A DNA stretch of 64,000 nucleotides from Lachnospiraceae bacterium. Lineage in GTDB: Bacteria; Bacillota; Clostridia; Lachnospirales; Lachnospiraceae. The stretch lies in assembly GCA_022793375.1 (NCBI GenBank), contig JAAWCS010000048.1, forward strand, positions 1 to 64,000. The letters are read 5' to 3'. The notes below the pieces were generated by a model. That model worked only from the letters and a program-made list of their open reading frames with translations. It searched no databases and was not told where the DNA came from. The translations under genes and the position numbers were made by a program. Of the stretch, positions 8,487 to 18,754 are shown in pieces (within the stretch, counting starts at the first letter, position 1; each line of letters begins with the position of its first letter).

Positions 8487-11400
8487 TGGCATTGCAGCTT
8501 TGGATGGGCCCTTCGGGGTCGGGCAAAACGACATCCTTATATGAATGGCTGATTCGAGAGGCGGAACGTAGTTCCGCCTTTCAGGCGTTACTGATTGTGC
8601 CGGAGCAGTTTACCATGCAGACGCAGAAAGACCTGGTGAGCCTGCATCCGCGTCACAGCGTCGCGAATATAGACATTCTCAGCTTTGACCGGCTGGCTTA
8701 CCGCGTGCTCGGAGAACAGGGGGCGGAGAATCTGACGGTCCTGGACGATATGGGAAAGCTTCTGGTGCTGCGGCGGGCGGCGTCCCTGTGCGGCAAAGAA
8801 CTGACGCTGTTTCGCAAAAACCTCGACAAGGCCGGGTTTATTGATAAGATTAAGTCCATGCTCAGCGAGCTTTATCAGTACCGGATCGATGAGGGGCAGC
8901 TGCGGGAGCTGATCGCCGCGACCGGCGGCCAGCCGCTTCTAAAGCGCAAGCTGGAGGAAATCCTTACCCTGTATACGGCTTTCGATCACAGTATGCAGGA
9001 GGATACGATCCCTTCGGAACGCCTGCTCGACGTACTGTGCCGCCTGATTCCCGATTCAGGCCTGATTCGCGCAAGCGCGGTAGCCTTTGACGGCTTTACC
9101 GGTTTTACGCCGGCACAGTACCAGGTGCTGGAAGCGCTGATGCGCCACGCAAAGCAGGTGATTGTGACTGCGCCGACGGACGAGGATTTACAGGAGCCGT
9201 TGTTTGAAATGGGGCGAACGATGGTCCGCACCCTGCGGACGCTGGCCGCAAAAGGAGGGATTGCCGAAGAAGAAAGCCGGCTCCTGCCGCCGGGCCTGCG
9301 ATTTCAGGAGAGTCCTGCGCTGGCTGTCCTTGAGCGGCAGTTTCTGCGCTGTCCGGCGATGCCGATGACAGAGAAGGACGACAGCGGCAGTCTGCGCCTG
9401 TGGGAGGTGACGGACCGCCGCGCCGAACTTCAGTGCGTAGCGCGGGAGATGTTCCGCCTGGTAAAAGAAGAGGGGATGCGCTACCGGGACATGGCCGTTG
9501 TCAGCAGCGATATCGCCGGCTATGAGCCGGTGATCCGGCAGGTCTTTGGCCGCTACGGGATTCCCTGCTTTATCGATATAAAAAAATCGATGATGGGGCA
9601 TCCGCTGGTGGCGTATCTGCGGGGAGCGCTGGAGACGATTGAGAGCGGTTATTCATATGAGACGATGTTTGCCTGTCTCAAAAGCGGCATGGCGCCCCTG
9701 GAGGAGCAGGATCTGTACGAACTCGAAAACTACGTCCTTGCAAAGGGGCTCCGCGGCCGCCGCGCCTGGGAAACGCCCTGGGAGCAGGCGGATAAAGAGG
9801 ACCGCCGGACCGATATGGAACGGCTGAACCGGATAAGGCGCCAGGCGGCGGAACCTCTGCTGGCCCTGCACAAGGCCCTGAAAAGCCCGGGCGCCTCGGT
9901 GCAAGATTACGCGGCCGCCCTGGTGGAGTTTATGCAGGGGCAGCAGGTCGAGAAACGCCTAAAACAGCTGGCCGAACGGCTTTTGCAGGCCGGGGAGGCC
10001 AGTCTGTCCCTGGAATATGAGCAGGCGTACAAAAAGGTACTGGAACTGCTTGACAAGATTGTCGAACTGTTCGGCGACGCCCGGGTATCTTTGCGGGAAT
10101 GGCGCGAGATCCTGGACACCGGATTTTCGGAAATCCGCGTGGGCGTGATCCCGGCCTGTGTGGACCGGGTTGTGGCCGGCGATATGCACCGGACGCGCCT
10201 GAAGGATCCGAAGGTACTCTTTTTTGTGGGGGCCAATGACGGGCTGGTGCCGAAAACCGGTGAGAAAGCAAGCCTTTTGTCGGATTTGGACCGGCGTTCG
10301 CTTTCCAGGCTTGGCGTATCGCTGGCTCCGACCAGACAGCAGAACGGTTTTATTGACCGCTTCTACCTCTATTTAACTTTGACCAAGCCGTCCCGGCGTC
10401 TGTATGTTTCCTGGTGCCGGCAGAGCCTGGACGGGGGGGCGCTGTCTCCCTCGTATATGGTCGGAGAATTAAAAAACGTGTTCCCGTGGCTGACGGCCGA
10501 GCAGGCCGACCGCGGCATGCCGCTGGCCGAGCAGATCGTCACCAGAAAAACGGCGGGCGACGCGCTCTTAGCCGGCTTTGCCGATTACAAAGAAGGACGC
10601 GCCTGCGAAGCCTGGAAAGAACTGTACAGCCTGTTCTGGCAGGATCCGCAGGGACAGAAGGAGCTGGCGCGCTGGCGGGACGCCGCCTTTATGACGTACC
10701 GGGAAGAAAGCCTGGGGCCGGCGGTGGCCCGGGCGCTGTACGGGGAACAGGTGGGCGGCAGTGTGACCCGCCTGGAGCGCTATGCGGCCTGCGCTTACGG
10801 CCAGTTCCTTTCCTATGGTCTGGAGCTGGCGGAGCGCAAGCTGCACGAATTTGCGGCCGCCGACATGGGGACGCTGTTTCATGAGGTGATCCGGCGCTTT
10901 TTTGCCAAGGTGTACGGGGAGGATTCCCAAAAGAGCCGGGACCAGGAGGAGATGCGCCCGGAGCCGGCGGTGATCGGCGAAGAGCGCCGAAAAGCCCTGG
11001 TGCACCAGTGCCTTTTGGAAGCCGCAGCGCAGGGAGGCAGCCGCGGCCTGGAGGGGACGGCGCGCGGCGACTATCTGCTGCGGCGGGTAGAGCGGATTGC
11101 GGACCGCACGCTGTGGGCGCTGTGCGAGCAGCTGGCGCGGGGCGATTTCAGGCCTTCCGAGGTCGAGGTGGAATTTGACGGACGCGACAGCCAGGCGATG
11201 AACCTTTTGATTGATGCGGATACCCTGATGCGGCTGCACGGCCGCATCGACCGGGTCGATACCTGTGAGGACGGCGACGAAATCTATGTCAAGGTAATTG
11301 ACTACAAGACCGGCGGCACGTCCTTTGACCTGGTAGGCGTGTACTACGGCCTGCAGCTGCAGCTGGCGGTCTACCTGGACGCGGCGATGGAGAGGGAACG

Positions 11401-11947
11401 CCGCAAACACGGCGACAAGACGGTGATTCCGGCGGGGATCCTCTACTATAATATCCACGATCCGTTTGTGCAGACCGGACCGGAAGAAGCGGCTCATCCG
11501 GATCCGGCGTCGGTGGAGACGGCCCTTTTAAAAGAGCTGAAAATGAACGGCCTGGTAAACCGGGAGCGGGAGATTTACCGCCGCCTGGACCGGCTGGTAG
11601 GCACGGATGCGCCGCCGGTGATCCCGGTGGTCGAAAAAGACGGCGAACCGGTGGAAAAACGCTCCTCGCTGGCAGGCACCAGGCAGCTGGAGGCGCTGTG
11701 CCGCTTTGTGCGGGGACGCATGCAGGAGTTTGGCCGCCGGATTATGGAGGGCGATCTGGCCGTAAACCCGTATATCCGCGACGGGCATACGGGCTGCGAT
11801 TACTGTCGGTTTGCGGCTGTCTGCGGATTTGACAAAAAAACGCCGGGCTATGAATACCGGCGGCTGGGAGAGCCGGCGGTATCGGAAATTTGGGAAGAGG
11901 TGGAGCATGGCGGTAACATGGACCGAAGAACAGAAGAAAGTGATTGA
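8486..11947 (+). CDS. addB: ATP-dependent nuclease subunit B of the AddAB helicase-nuclease
   Basis: 1153-residue AddB. With AddA it forms the Firmicute counterpart of RecBCD, resecting double-strand breaks for RecA loading. The N-terminus has a Walker A (GPSGSGKTTSLYEWL), and the C-terminal nuclease domain shows DYKTGGTSFDL. The AddB iron-sulfur cluster ligands are visible: one Cys in RYAACAYGQFLSYGL before the nuclease domain and three in GCDYCRFAAVCGFD near the C-terminus. The frame is open upstream to 8225 inside the sugar-kinase gene, but ATG 8486 begins the conserved MALQLWMG sequence. It overlaps addA by 41 bases. Confidence 0.95.
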   Translation: MALQLWMGPSGSGKTTSLYEWLIREAERSSAFQALLIVPEQFTMQTQKDLVSLHPRHSVANIDILSFDRLAYRVLGEQGAENLTVLDDMGKLLVLRRAASLCGKELTLFRKNLDKAGFIDKIKSMLSELYQYRIDEGQLRELIAATGGQPLLKRKLEEILTLYTAFDHSMQEDTIPSERLLDVLCRLIPDSGLIRASAVAFDGFTGFTPAQYQVLEALMRHAKQVIVTAPTDEDLQEPLFEMGRTMVRTLRTLAAKGGIAEEESRLLPPGLRFQESPALAVLERQFLRCPAMPMTEKDDSGSLRLWEVTDRRAELQCVAREMFRLVKEEGMRYRDMAVVSSDIAGYEPVIRQVFGRYGIPCFIDIKKSMMGHPLVAYLRGALETIESGYSYETMFACLKSGMAPLEEQDLYELENYVLAKGLRGRRAWETPWEQADKEDRRTDMERLNRIRRQAAEPLLALHKALKSPGASVQDYAAALVEFMQGQQVEKRLKQLAERLLQAGEASLSLEYEQAYKKVLELLDKIVELFGDARVSLREWREILDTGFSEIRVGVIPACVDRVVAGDMHRTRLKDPKVLFFVGANDGLVPKTGEKASLLSDLDRRSLSRLGVSLAPTRQQNGFIDRFYLYLTLTKPSRRLYVSWCRQSLDGGALSPSYMVGELKNVFPWLTAEQADRGMPLAEQIVTRKTAGDALLAGFADYKEGRACEAWKELYSLFWQDPQGQKELARWRDAAFMTYREESLGPAVARALYGEQVGGSVTRLERYAACAYGQFLSYGLELAERKLHEFAAADMGTLFHEVIRRFFAKVYGEDSQKSRDQEEMRPEPAVIGEERRKALVHQCLLEAAAQGGSRGLEGTARGDYLLRRVERIADRTLWALCEQLARGDFRPSEVEVEFDGRDSQAMNLLIDADTLMRLHGRIDRVDTCEDGDEIYVKVIDYKTGGTSFDLVGVYYGLQLQLAVYLDAAMERERRKHGDKTVIPAGILYYNIHDPFVQTGPEEAAHPDPASVETALLKELKMNGLVNREREIYRRLDRLVGTDAPPVIPVVEKDGEPVEKRSSLAGTRQLEALCRFVRGRMQEFGRRIMEGDLAVNPYIRDGHTGCDYCRFAAVCGFDKKTPGYEYRRLGEPAVSEIWEEVEHGGNMDRRTEESD

Positions 11948-14900
11948 ACTGCGGGATCGCAATATCCTGGTGGCGGCCGCGGCCGGCAGCGGGAAAACGG
12001 CGGTGCTGGTAGAGCGCATTCTCTCGCGCATCACCGATCCACAGGAGGCGCTGGATGTCGATGAACTGCTGATCGTCACCTTTACCAAAGCTGCGGCGGC
12101 GCAGATGCGGGAGCGGATCGGACAGGCTTTGCGGGAACGTTTACAGCGCGAGCCGGGGAACGCCCATCTGCAGCGCCAGCTGACGCTGCTCCATTATGCG
12201 CAGATCACGACGATCGACAGCTTCTGCCTTCATATCCTGCGCAGTCATTTTGACGAACTGGATTTAGACCCCGATTTTCGTATTGGCGACGAGGGCGAAT
12301 TGAAGTTGATCCGCGGCGACCTGATCGAGCGTCTGATGGAGGATTTGTATGAGGAGGGGGACGAAGCCTTTTTAGAAATGGTGGAAACCCTGTCCACGGG
12401 CAAGGGGGACGAGGGAATCGGCGAATGGATCGAACGGCTGCATTTCTTTGTCAGCGCCTATCCTTTTCCTGAGAAAACGCTGCGCGAGTGGGGAAAAGGC
12501 GGGGGAACGGATTGGCTGGAGAGCCTTTTTGCTCAGCTGAAACGGGAGGCCGGCGAGTGGATGCGGCAGTATGACCGGGCGATCCGCCTGTGCATGGAAG
12601 CGGACGGCCCCGCGGCTTACGCAGAAATGTTTCAAAGCGACCGCCGGCAGGCGGAGATGGTCTGGCAGGCCGGAGAGTACGATTCCCTGCAGCGGGCGTT
12701 ATCGGAAATGAACTTTGTGCGCAAGCCGGTAATCCGCGATAAATCGGTGGAGGCCGGGAAGAAAGAGCGGCTTTCCGCGTTTCGCGACGAGGGAAAGAAG
12801 GCCCTGCAGAAATGGAAGGAGCAGTATCTTTTCCCGGATCAGGAGGAGATGCTTCGCCAGCTGGCCCGGAGCCAGCAGCCGCTGCGCACGCTCTGTCTGG
12901 TAACGGAAGAGTTTCGAAAACGCTTTGCCGCCTACAAGAGGGAAAAGCACCTGGTGGATTTTAACGATCTGGAGCATTTGGCGCTGGCGATCTTAATCGC
13001 CGAGGAGGACGGCCGGATTGTTCCCAGCGCCGTGGCCCGGCAGCTGCAGGGCGCGTATCGGGAGGTGATGATCGACGAGTATCAGGACAGCAACCTCGTG
13101 CAGGAACTGTTATTAGCCAGCGTGGCCGGGCATTGGAACGGGCGTCCCAATCAATTTATGGTCGGCGATGTAAAGCAGAGCATCTACAAATTCCGCATGG
13201 CGCGGCCGGAAATTTTTATGGATAAATACGAGTCGTTTACCGCCGGGGACAGCGACAATCAGAAGATCGACCTGCACAAAAATTTCCGCAGCCGTCCGCA
13301 GGTACTAAAGGCGGCGAATTTTGTGTTTCGCCAGATTATGGCAAAGCCTTTGGGCGGGATCGATTACGACGACGCAAACGCGCTCTACCCGGGGGCGGTG
13401 TTTGCGGAGGATACGGGAAAAGACGGCGGTTGCGATTACACGACGGAACTGCTTTTAGTCGATGTGTCGGAGAAGGAGATTCAGAAGGAAATCAATGTAA
13501 GGGAGGCCGAAGCCAAAGCGATTGCTGAGCGGATTCGCCGCCTGACCGATGAAAGAGAAGGGCTGCGGGTCTGGGACAAGGAGTTAAAGGGCTATCGGAC
13601 GGCGCGCTGCGGCGACATCGTGATTTTGCTGAGGACCTTCAGCGGCTGGGCGGAGACGTTTGTCAACGTTTTGCTAAATGCCGGGATTCCGGCGTTTGCA
13701 CAGTCGGCGTCCGGCTATTTTACGGCGCTGGAGGTGCAGACGGTATTAAACTGCCTGCGGATTCTCGATAATCCAATGCAGGACATTGCGCTGGCGGCCG
13801 TGCTCCATTCGCCGATCGGCGGTTTTTCCTCGCAGGAGATGGCCGTTCTGAAAGCGGAATTTGTGAAAGCGGGAAGCCCCGGGGGCGTGCGGGGACTGTA
13901 TGGGGCATGCCTGTACGCGGCGGGCCGGCAAAAAGAAGATGCAGGCCCGCAGACGGAATGGGATGCTTTGTGCGAAAAGACGGCCGCCTTTTTGGATACG
14001 CTGTCGATCCTTCGCGGACAAGCCGTTTACCTGCCGCTGCACGAACTTTTGCAGCGCGTCTACGACGATACCGGATATTATGAACTGGTGTCGGTAATGC
14101 CGGACGGGGCCGTGCGCCGGGCCAACCTGGATATGCTGATGGAAAAGGCCGTGGCCTACGAAGGCACGAGTTATTACGGCCTGTTTGACTTTGTGCGTTA
14201 TATCGAGAAACTTCACAAGTACGACGTCGATTTTGGCGAGGCCGCGCCCGAAGGGGAAAGCGGCGACACGGTGCGGATCACGACCATTCATAAAAGCAAG
14301 GGCCTGGAGTATCCGATCGTTTTTGTGGCAGGGCTTGGCAAGGCGTTTAACCGGCAGGACACCCGCAGCCGGATCCTGATGCATCCGGATTTGGGCCTGG
14401 CAGCCGATTATGTGGATGTGGAACATCGGCTGCGCACAGCGACGTTGAAAAAACGGGTGGTGGCCGGCCGGCTTCTGCGCGACAGCCTGGGAGAGGAACT
14501 TAGGGTGCTGTATGTGGCGATGACGCGGGCCAAGGAAAAGCTGATTTTATGCGGCGCAGACAAGGCATTGGCTAAAAAGTGGGAAAAACAGGGACTTTCG
14601 GCAGAGGACCCGGACGGGGCGCTGCCGTCGTCGCGGGTAGCGGCCGCCGGCTCTTACCTCGATTGGCTGCTTCTGTGCCTGAACCGGCCGGATGCGCCGA
14701 TTGCCTGTGAAATAGTGCCGTTTGCCCGGCTTTTGTACGAAGAAGTTGAGCGCCAGGCCGGCCGGGGGAATACCCGGGAGCGCCTGGAAAACTGGGATCC
14801 CCGGGCCGAATACGATCCTGCGGCGCGGGCGCAGATGCAGGAACGGCTGGATTACGTATATCCGTACCAGGAGGAGGAAACGCTGCCGGTGAAGATGTCC

Positions 14901-15560
14901 GTCTCGGAATTAAAGCATGCCGCGATGGAGGAGGATGCCGAAAGCTGTCGTCTGGTAGAACTGGAAAACGACGAGGTGCAGCTGCCGCGTTTCCTGCAAA
15001 AAGAACAGGCGTCGATCGGCGGGGCGTCGCGCGGCACCGCGTATCATAAGGTACTGGAACGCATGGACTTTGGCGAACTGCTGGCCTGGAGCGGGGGGCA
15101 GGATGCAAAAAGCCTGGAGGGCCGGCTGGAAGTCTGGAGCAGGGCCGGGATTCTCACGCCGGCGGAGCGGGAGGCTGTCAGCGCGAAGCGGCTTCTGCAG
15201 ATGGCTAAAGCCCCCTCGATCCGGCGCATGGCCGCGGCGGCCGGCCGGGGACAGCTGTACCGGGAGAAGCCGTTTGTGATGGGGATTCCGGCCTGTGAGA
15301 TCGACCCGGAGCGTACCAGCGGGGAATTGGTGGTGATCCAGGGAATCATCGACGCGTACTGGCAGGAGGGCGAGTATTTGTACCTGTTGGACTATAAGAC
15401 CGACCGGGTGGGGCGGGCGGACGGAGAAGAAGTCCTGCGGCATCGCTATCAGGCCCAGCTCGATTATTATGCCCGGGCGCTTTTCCAGGCGACGGGCCGG
15501 GAGGTGAAGGAGAAGATTTTGTATTCGTTTGCGCTGGGGCGGGAGATTTGTTTAACATAA
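11907..15560 (+). CDS. addA: ATP-dependent helicase-nuclease subunit A of AddAB
   Basis: 1217-residue AddA, a UvrD-type superfamily 1A helicase with a C-terminal RecB-like nuclease domain. Walker A is VAAAAGSGKTAVL near residue 22, motif II is MIDEYQDSN, motif V/VI regions include TIHKSKGLEYPIVFVAGLG and LRVLYVAMTRAKEKL, and the nuclease motif is LLDYKTDRV near the C-terminus with QLDYYARAL following. Start ATG 11907 has GAGGTGGAG just upstream and begins MAVTWTEEQ, the usual AddA start. All motifs appear intact. It ends the ROK-addB-addA run, followed by a terminator-like hairpin. Confidence 0.95.
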   Translation: MAVTWTEEQKKVIELRDRNILVAAAAGSGKTAVLVERILSRITDPQEALDVDELLIVTFTKAAAAQMRERIGQALRERLQREPGNAHLQRQLTLLHYAQITTIDSFCLHILRSHFDELDLDPDFRIGDEGELKLIRGDLIERLMEDLYEEGDEAFLEMVETLSTGKGDEGIGEWIERLHFFVSAYPFPEKTLREWGKGGGTDWLESLFAQLKREAGEWMRQYDRAIRLCMEADGPAAYAEMFQSDRRQAEMVWQAGEYDSLQRALSEMNFVRKPVIRDKSVEAGKKERLSAFRDEGKKALQKWKEQYLFPDQEEMLRQLARSQQPLRTLCLVTEEFRKRFAAYKREKHLVDFNDLEHLALAILIAEEDGRIVPSAVARQLQGAYREVMIDEYQDSNLVQELLLASVAGHWNGRPNQFMVGDVKQSIYKFRMARPEIFMDKYESFTAGDSDNQKIDLHKNFRSRPQVLKAANFVFRQIMAKPLGGIDYDDANALYPGAVFAEDTGKDGGCDYTTELLLVDVSEKEIQKEINVREAEAKAIAERIRRLTDEREGLRVWDKELKGYRTARCGDIVILLRTFSGWAETFVNVLLNAGIPAFAQSASGYFTALEVQTVLNCLRILDNPMQDIALAAVLHSPIGGFSSQEMAVLKAEFVKAGSPGGVRGLYGACLYAAGRQKEDAGPQTEWDALCEKTAAFLDTLSILRGQAVYLPLHELLQRVYDDTGYYELVSVMPDGAVRRANLDMLMEKAVAYEGTSYYGLFDFVRYIEKLHKYDVDFGEAAPEGESGDTVRITTIHKSKGLEYPIVFVAGLGKAFNRQDTRSRILMHPDLGLAADYVDVEHRLRTATLKKRVVAGRLLRDSLGEELRVLYVAMTRAKEKLILCGADKALAKKWEKQGLSAEDPDGALPSSRVAAAGSYLDWLLLCLNRPDAPIACEIVPFARLLYEEVERQAGRGNTRERLENWDPRAEYDPAARAQMQERLDYVYPYQEEETLPVKMSVSELKHAAMEEDAESCRLVELENDEVQLPRFLQKEQASIGGASRGTAYHKVLERMDFGELLAWSGGQDAKSLEGRLEVWSRAGILTPAEREAVSAKRLLQMAKAPSIRRMAAAAGRGQLYREKPFVMGIPACEIDPERTSGELVVIQGIIDAYWQEGEYLYLLDYKTDRVGRADGEEVLRHRYQAQLDYYARALFQATGREVKEKILYSFALGREICLT

Positions 15561-15678
15561 AGGTTTCGTCCTGGTTTCGTTATTTGTACCGGCTAAAATC
15601 TCCTGTATAGAAATACATGTCGGTTCAGTTTTTATGCATATTAGTGTTATTCGAAGGAATTTTAGAAGATGCAGAGAT

Positions 15679-15746
15679 AAGACAGCGTTTTTAGATGGAT
15701 GCATTTTTTTGCACCATCCTATAGAAAACGCCGTCTTATTTTATTT
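15679..15746 (+). terminator. imperfect hairpin terminator after addA
   Basis: The left arm 15679-15703 (AAGACAGCGTTTTTAGATGG...) pairs imperfectly with 15710-15737 (...AGAAAACGCCGTCTT), followed by a T-rich tail to 15746. It lies 118 bases after the addA stop. Confidence 0.5.
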
Positions 15747-15913
15747 CAGTATTTAACCTACATATTTCTAATCAAGCAAAACCGGCTTCCGGGCCACGTC
15801 ACTGTTCAAAACGCATAATTTCCAGATTAAAAGAAAACAAATAATAGCAAAACTGCCCATTTCTTCCGTATCGATACAGAAGCGGTTTGGTATTTTTGCG
15901 GCACAATCCCGAT

Positions 15914-15921
15914 GCTATACT
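15914..15921 (+). promoter_or_regulatory. extended -10 promoter for the PRD regulator
   Basis: TGCTATACT gives an extended -10 (TATACT at 15916-15921), with only a weak T-rich -35 (TTTTTG) 17 bases upstream. It is 20-50 bases before the possible start codons of the regulator. Confidence 0.4.
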
Positions 15922-15941
15922 AAAATCACGGAACCGGAGGA

Positions 15942-18320
15942 ATGCCAGAAGAAGAGAGAGACAAGGCTATGCAAGACCTGACGGCGAGGCAAATCGAGTG
16001 TATCAGGCTGCTTTTGGAAGAGCAGCAGTACTTTCCGGCCGGATACTATTCGCGCAAACTCTGCGTATCCGATAAAACGCTGTTAAAAGATTTAAAAGAG
16101 ATCCAGGGCTACCTGAAAGCATTCGGGCTGGTACTGGAGCGGAAAACGGGCTGCGGCGTGTATCTGGAGCAGAAGGCCAGGCATTGCCGGGAACTTTTAA
16201 ACGACCTGGAGAGACAAAGCGCAGGCCGGCAGGTTTCCATTACGTCGCGCCGACGGGAGATCATGCGCCGGCTGCTGTTATATCCGGCGACCGGTATTTC
16301 GATTCGCAAGCTGTCGGAAGAATTTTATGTAAATCGTTCGAGCATTGTCAATGACTTCAAATATATCGAGGACTGGCTGGGCGCATTCGGATTGAAACTG
16401 AGAAAGGACAGCGAAGGCCGCCATATTGCCGGGCAGGAGGGCGATATCCGGCGGGCGATTGCCGCGCTGATGGCGGAGTATCGCCGGCCGGAGGAGGAGG
16501 GAACGGCTAAGGGCAGCCAGAGTCGGTTAAACGAGACGACGCGCGGCGGCTTGATTCGGTTTTTTCCGGCAGAAGAAGTAGATTTTATCGAAGCGATGCT
16601 GGGGCACCTGGAGACGCTCTGCGGACACACAATCGGGGAACCGTATTACATCAATCTGCTGACGCATATCCTGATCTGCCTGGCGCGCACGCGCAAAGGC
16701 AAACAGATCGAGCAGGTGGACGGGGCGATCGACGTAAGCACCTACAAATCGTTTGAGTATGCCAAGAGCTTGGCCGCGATCATCCGGGCGGAATTTGACC
16801 TCGAGATCGGGGAGGCCGAAACCTACTATATTTACAAATATCTGATTTCGTCGGGAATCGGCACCGAGATGGCGGACGCCAAAAAGCCGCGCACCTCCGG
16901 CGAGGAGAGCATTTCGCGGGGGATTGCCGCCGACATGAACGGATGCATCGCCAAAGCGCTTAGGATTGACGTAGGCAAGAACCGGCAGCTGGCGGAAGGG
17001 CTGCTGCTGCATATCCGCCCGATGTTAAACCGTCTCAAATACAACATCGGCATCAAGAGCGAGATTCTTTCCGATGTCCAGGCCAATTACGGCGAATTGC
17101 TGGGGCTGTGTCAGGCCGCCATGTGGTGCATGAGCCAGAAATACTCCTTAAAAGAAGCCGGTCTGGATGAAATTTCCTACATCGCGACGTATTATCAAGC
17201 GATGGTAGAAGCGGGGCGGATGGAGCAGCGCGTGCTGGTCGTCTGTCACAGTGGTTTTGGGACCTCACAGCTTTTGACGACAAAACTGCGGCAGAATTTT
17301 CCGGATTGGAACATTGTGGACGTTCTGTCGGTGCGGCAGCTCGAGAAAAGGACAAGCCTGGAGGAGATTGATTTTATCGTATCCACCGTCCCGCTGGAGG
17401 CATCCGGGATTCCCTATATCATGGTGTCGGCCGTGCTGTCGGAAAAAGATATCCGCAACATCCGCAATACGCTGTGCCGGATGCAAAGCGGGCCGGTTTT
17501 TTCTCTGCCGGTCATGGAGGAACAGTTTTATAAAAAACAACTGCGGCTGCACAAGGCGGCGTGTGCGGACCGGGACAACGGCAGCATCCGCTCGGCCCAT
17601 ATCAAAGGCCGGATGCGGTGGGGGGATCATATTGAGGTAGTGCTGGGGCTTGGTCCGGAGAACCGGACGCAGATTGTCCGCAGGGCAGGAACGCCGTCCT
17701 GGTCTTTGTTTACGTATGCGTCCTCCTACGACATTCTATTGAACCAGCTGGCGGAATTGTATCAGATGCTGTGCAGCCCCAAAGGGCGGGAACGGATGGA
17801 AACCTGCCAAAGCACGGAGGATCTGCGGCAGATGTTTGATTCGTTTGCAGGAAACGAAACGGAATTGATACCGAATGAGCAGATTTGCGTGGACGTGGAA
17901 GCGCCGGACAAAGAGACGGCGATCCGCCGGCTGATCCCGCTGCTGGCGGGGGCGGGCCTGATTTGCGACGAGGAGCAGTTTTTAAAAGACGTACTGGAGC
18001 GGGAAGCAATGGCCGTGACCTCGGCCGGCAGCTATATTGCGATCCCGCACGGAAAATCGGAGAGCGTCCTGCGGCCGGGGATTGCGGTCGGAAAACTGAG
18101 GGAGAAGATCCTCTGGACCGAGGACGATACGCTGGAGGAGGATGAGCGGTATGTCCAGGTGGTAATCTTGTTTGCCGTCCATCCGGAGGATGAAGAGCGG
18201 GACGACAGCGTCTATATCCGTATGCTGAAACATGTGTTTGGACGGCTGGGAGAAAAGGAAACAGCCCGTCGGCTGATTTTGGCGAAAGACAGCGAAACCA
18301 TCCGACAGTTGCTGCGGTGA
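15942..18320 (+). CDS. PRD-containing PTS-controlled transcriptional activator (BglG/MtlR/LicR type)
   Basis: 792 residues with the layout of a PTS-regulated activator: two N-terminal winged-helix segments (about 10-60 and 95-145), two PRD domains (about 200-300 and 315-420), an EIIB-like domain with the phospho-cysteine in VVCHSGFGTSQ (Cys435), and a C-terminal EIIA-like domain with IPHGKSE (His703). Such proteins sense PTS phosphorylation and switch on the adjacent sugar operon. The next five genes encode a complete mannose-family PTS, so it almost certainly controls them. ATG 15942 has GGAGG only one base away, so ATG 15969 (MQDLTARQ) may be the real start. No RNA-binding CAT domain is seen, so DNA-binding activation is more likely than antitermination. 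Confidence 0.85.
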   Translation: MPEEERDKAMQDLTARQIECIRLLLEEQQYFPAGYYSRKLCVSDKTLLKDLKEIQGYLKAFGLVLERKTGCGVYLEQKARHCRELLNDLERQSAGRQVSITSRRREIMRRLLLYPATGISIRKLSEEFYVNRSSIVNDFKYIEDWLGAFGLKLRKDSEGRHIAGQEGDIRRAIAALMAEYRRPEEEGTAKGSQSRLNETTRGGLIRFFPAEEVDFIEAMLGHLETLCGHTIGEPYYINLLTHILICLARTRKGKQIEQVDGAIDVSTYKSFEYAKSLAAIIRAEFDLEIGEAETYYIYKYLISSGIGTEMADAKKPRTSGEESISRGIAADMNGCIAKALRIDVGKNRQLAEGLLLHIRPMLNRLKYNIGIKSEILSDVQANYGELLGLCQAAMWCMSQKYSLKEAGLDEISYIATYYQAMVEAGRMEQRVLVVCHSGFGTSQLLTTKLRQNFPDWNIVDVLSVRQLEKRTSLEEIDFIVSTVPLEASGIPYIMVSAVLSEKDIRNIRNTLCRMQSGPVFSLPVMEEQFYKKQLRLHKAACADRDNGSIRSAHIKGRMRWGDHIEVVLGLGPENRTQIVRRAGTPSWSLFTYASSYDILLNQLAELYQMLCSPKGRERMETCQSTEDLRQMFDSFAGNETELIPNEQICVDVEAPDKETAIRRLIPLLAGAGLICDEEQFLKDVLEREAMAVTSAGSYIAIPHGKSESVLRPGIAVGKLREKILWTEDDTLEEDERYVQVVILFAVHPEDEERDDSVYIRMLKHVFGRLGEKETARRLILAKDSETIRQLLR

Positions 18321-18348
18321 CAGGCTTATAAAAAGGAGGAGACAACAG

Positions 18349-18753
18349 GTGGTACAGTTAATCGTAGTGTCCCACGGGAGCTTTTCAAAGGCGCTGCTGG
18401 AGAGCGCCCAGCTCATCGTGGGAGAGCAGAAAGATATCCAGACCTTCGGATTCGATCTGGGCGAAAGCATCGACGAGCTGCGGGATAAGCTCGGGCAGGC
18501 CATCGAAACGGCGCAGAAGAAAGGCGAGGTATTGGTTCTAACCGATATGCTTTCAGGCAGCCCGTTCAACGCGGCCGCGTCGCTGATGCAGCGGTTTAGC
18601 TTTGAGCATTTGGCCGGCATCAATTTTCCGGTTTTCCTGGAGATTTTGACCTCCAGGGAGGACAGCACGGCCAGGGATCTGGTGGCTACGGCCGTCAGCC
18701 GGGGGAAGGACACAATCGTAGATGTCAATCAATACATAGAGGAGGTGGTGTAG
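18349..18753 (+). CDS. PTS mannose-family EIIA component
   Basis: 134-residue EIIA of the mannose/fructose/sorbose PTS family, the cytoplasmic protein that takes phosphate from HPr. The phosphorylated residue is His9 in IVVSHGSFSKAL, and LTDMLSGSPFNAA matches the conserved LxDxxGGSPFN loop. It starts at GTG 18349 with AAGGAGGA about 9 bases upstream. It lies 28 bases after the activator and 1 base before the EIIB gene. In many relatives EIIA and EIIB are fused; here they are separate. Confidence 0.9.
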   Translation: MVQLIVVSHGSFSKALLESAQLIVGEQKDIQTFGFDLGESIDELRDKLGQAIETAQKKGEVLVLTDMLSGSPFNAAASLMQRFSFEHLAGINFPVFLEILTSREDSTARDLVATAVSRGKDTIVDVNQYIEEVV

Positions 18754-18754
18754 C

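Larger units (their letters stand above)
15561..15941. other. intergenic region between addA and the PRD regulator
   Basis: About 380 bases without a convincing gene. It holds a terminator-like imperfect hairpin (15679-15746) and an extended -10 promoter near 15916. A 40-codon frame from ATG 15634 spans the hairpin and is not believed to be coding. Nothing else was recognised. Confidence 0.5.

Noticed and set aside
10568-11497. Minus-strand open frame of 309 codons inside addB.
   Set aside because: Low-complexity His/Arg/Gln-rich translation; addB is continuous and intact.
15679-15746. Considered as a riboswitch or antiterminator target for the PRD protein.
   Set aside because: The hairpin lies upstream of the regulator promoter and looks like the addA terminator; the regulator has no RNA-binding domain.
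15634-15756. 40-codon ORF between addA and the PRD regulator.
   Set aside because: It spans the terminator-like hairpin, lacks a ribosome site and shows no recognisable product.
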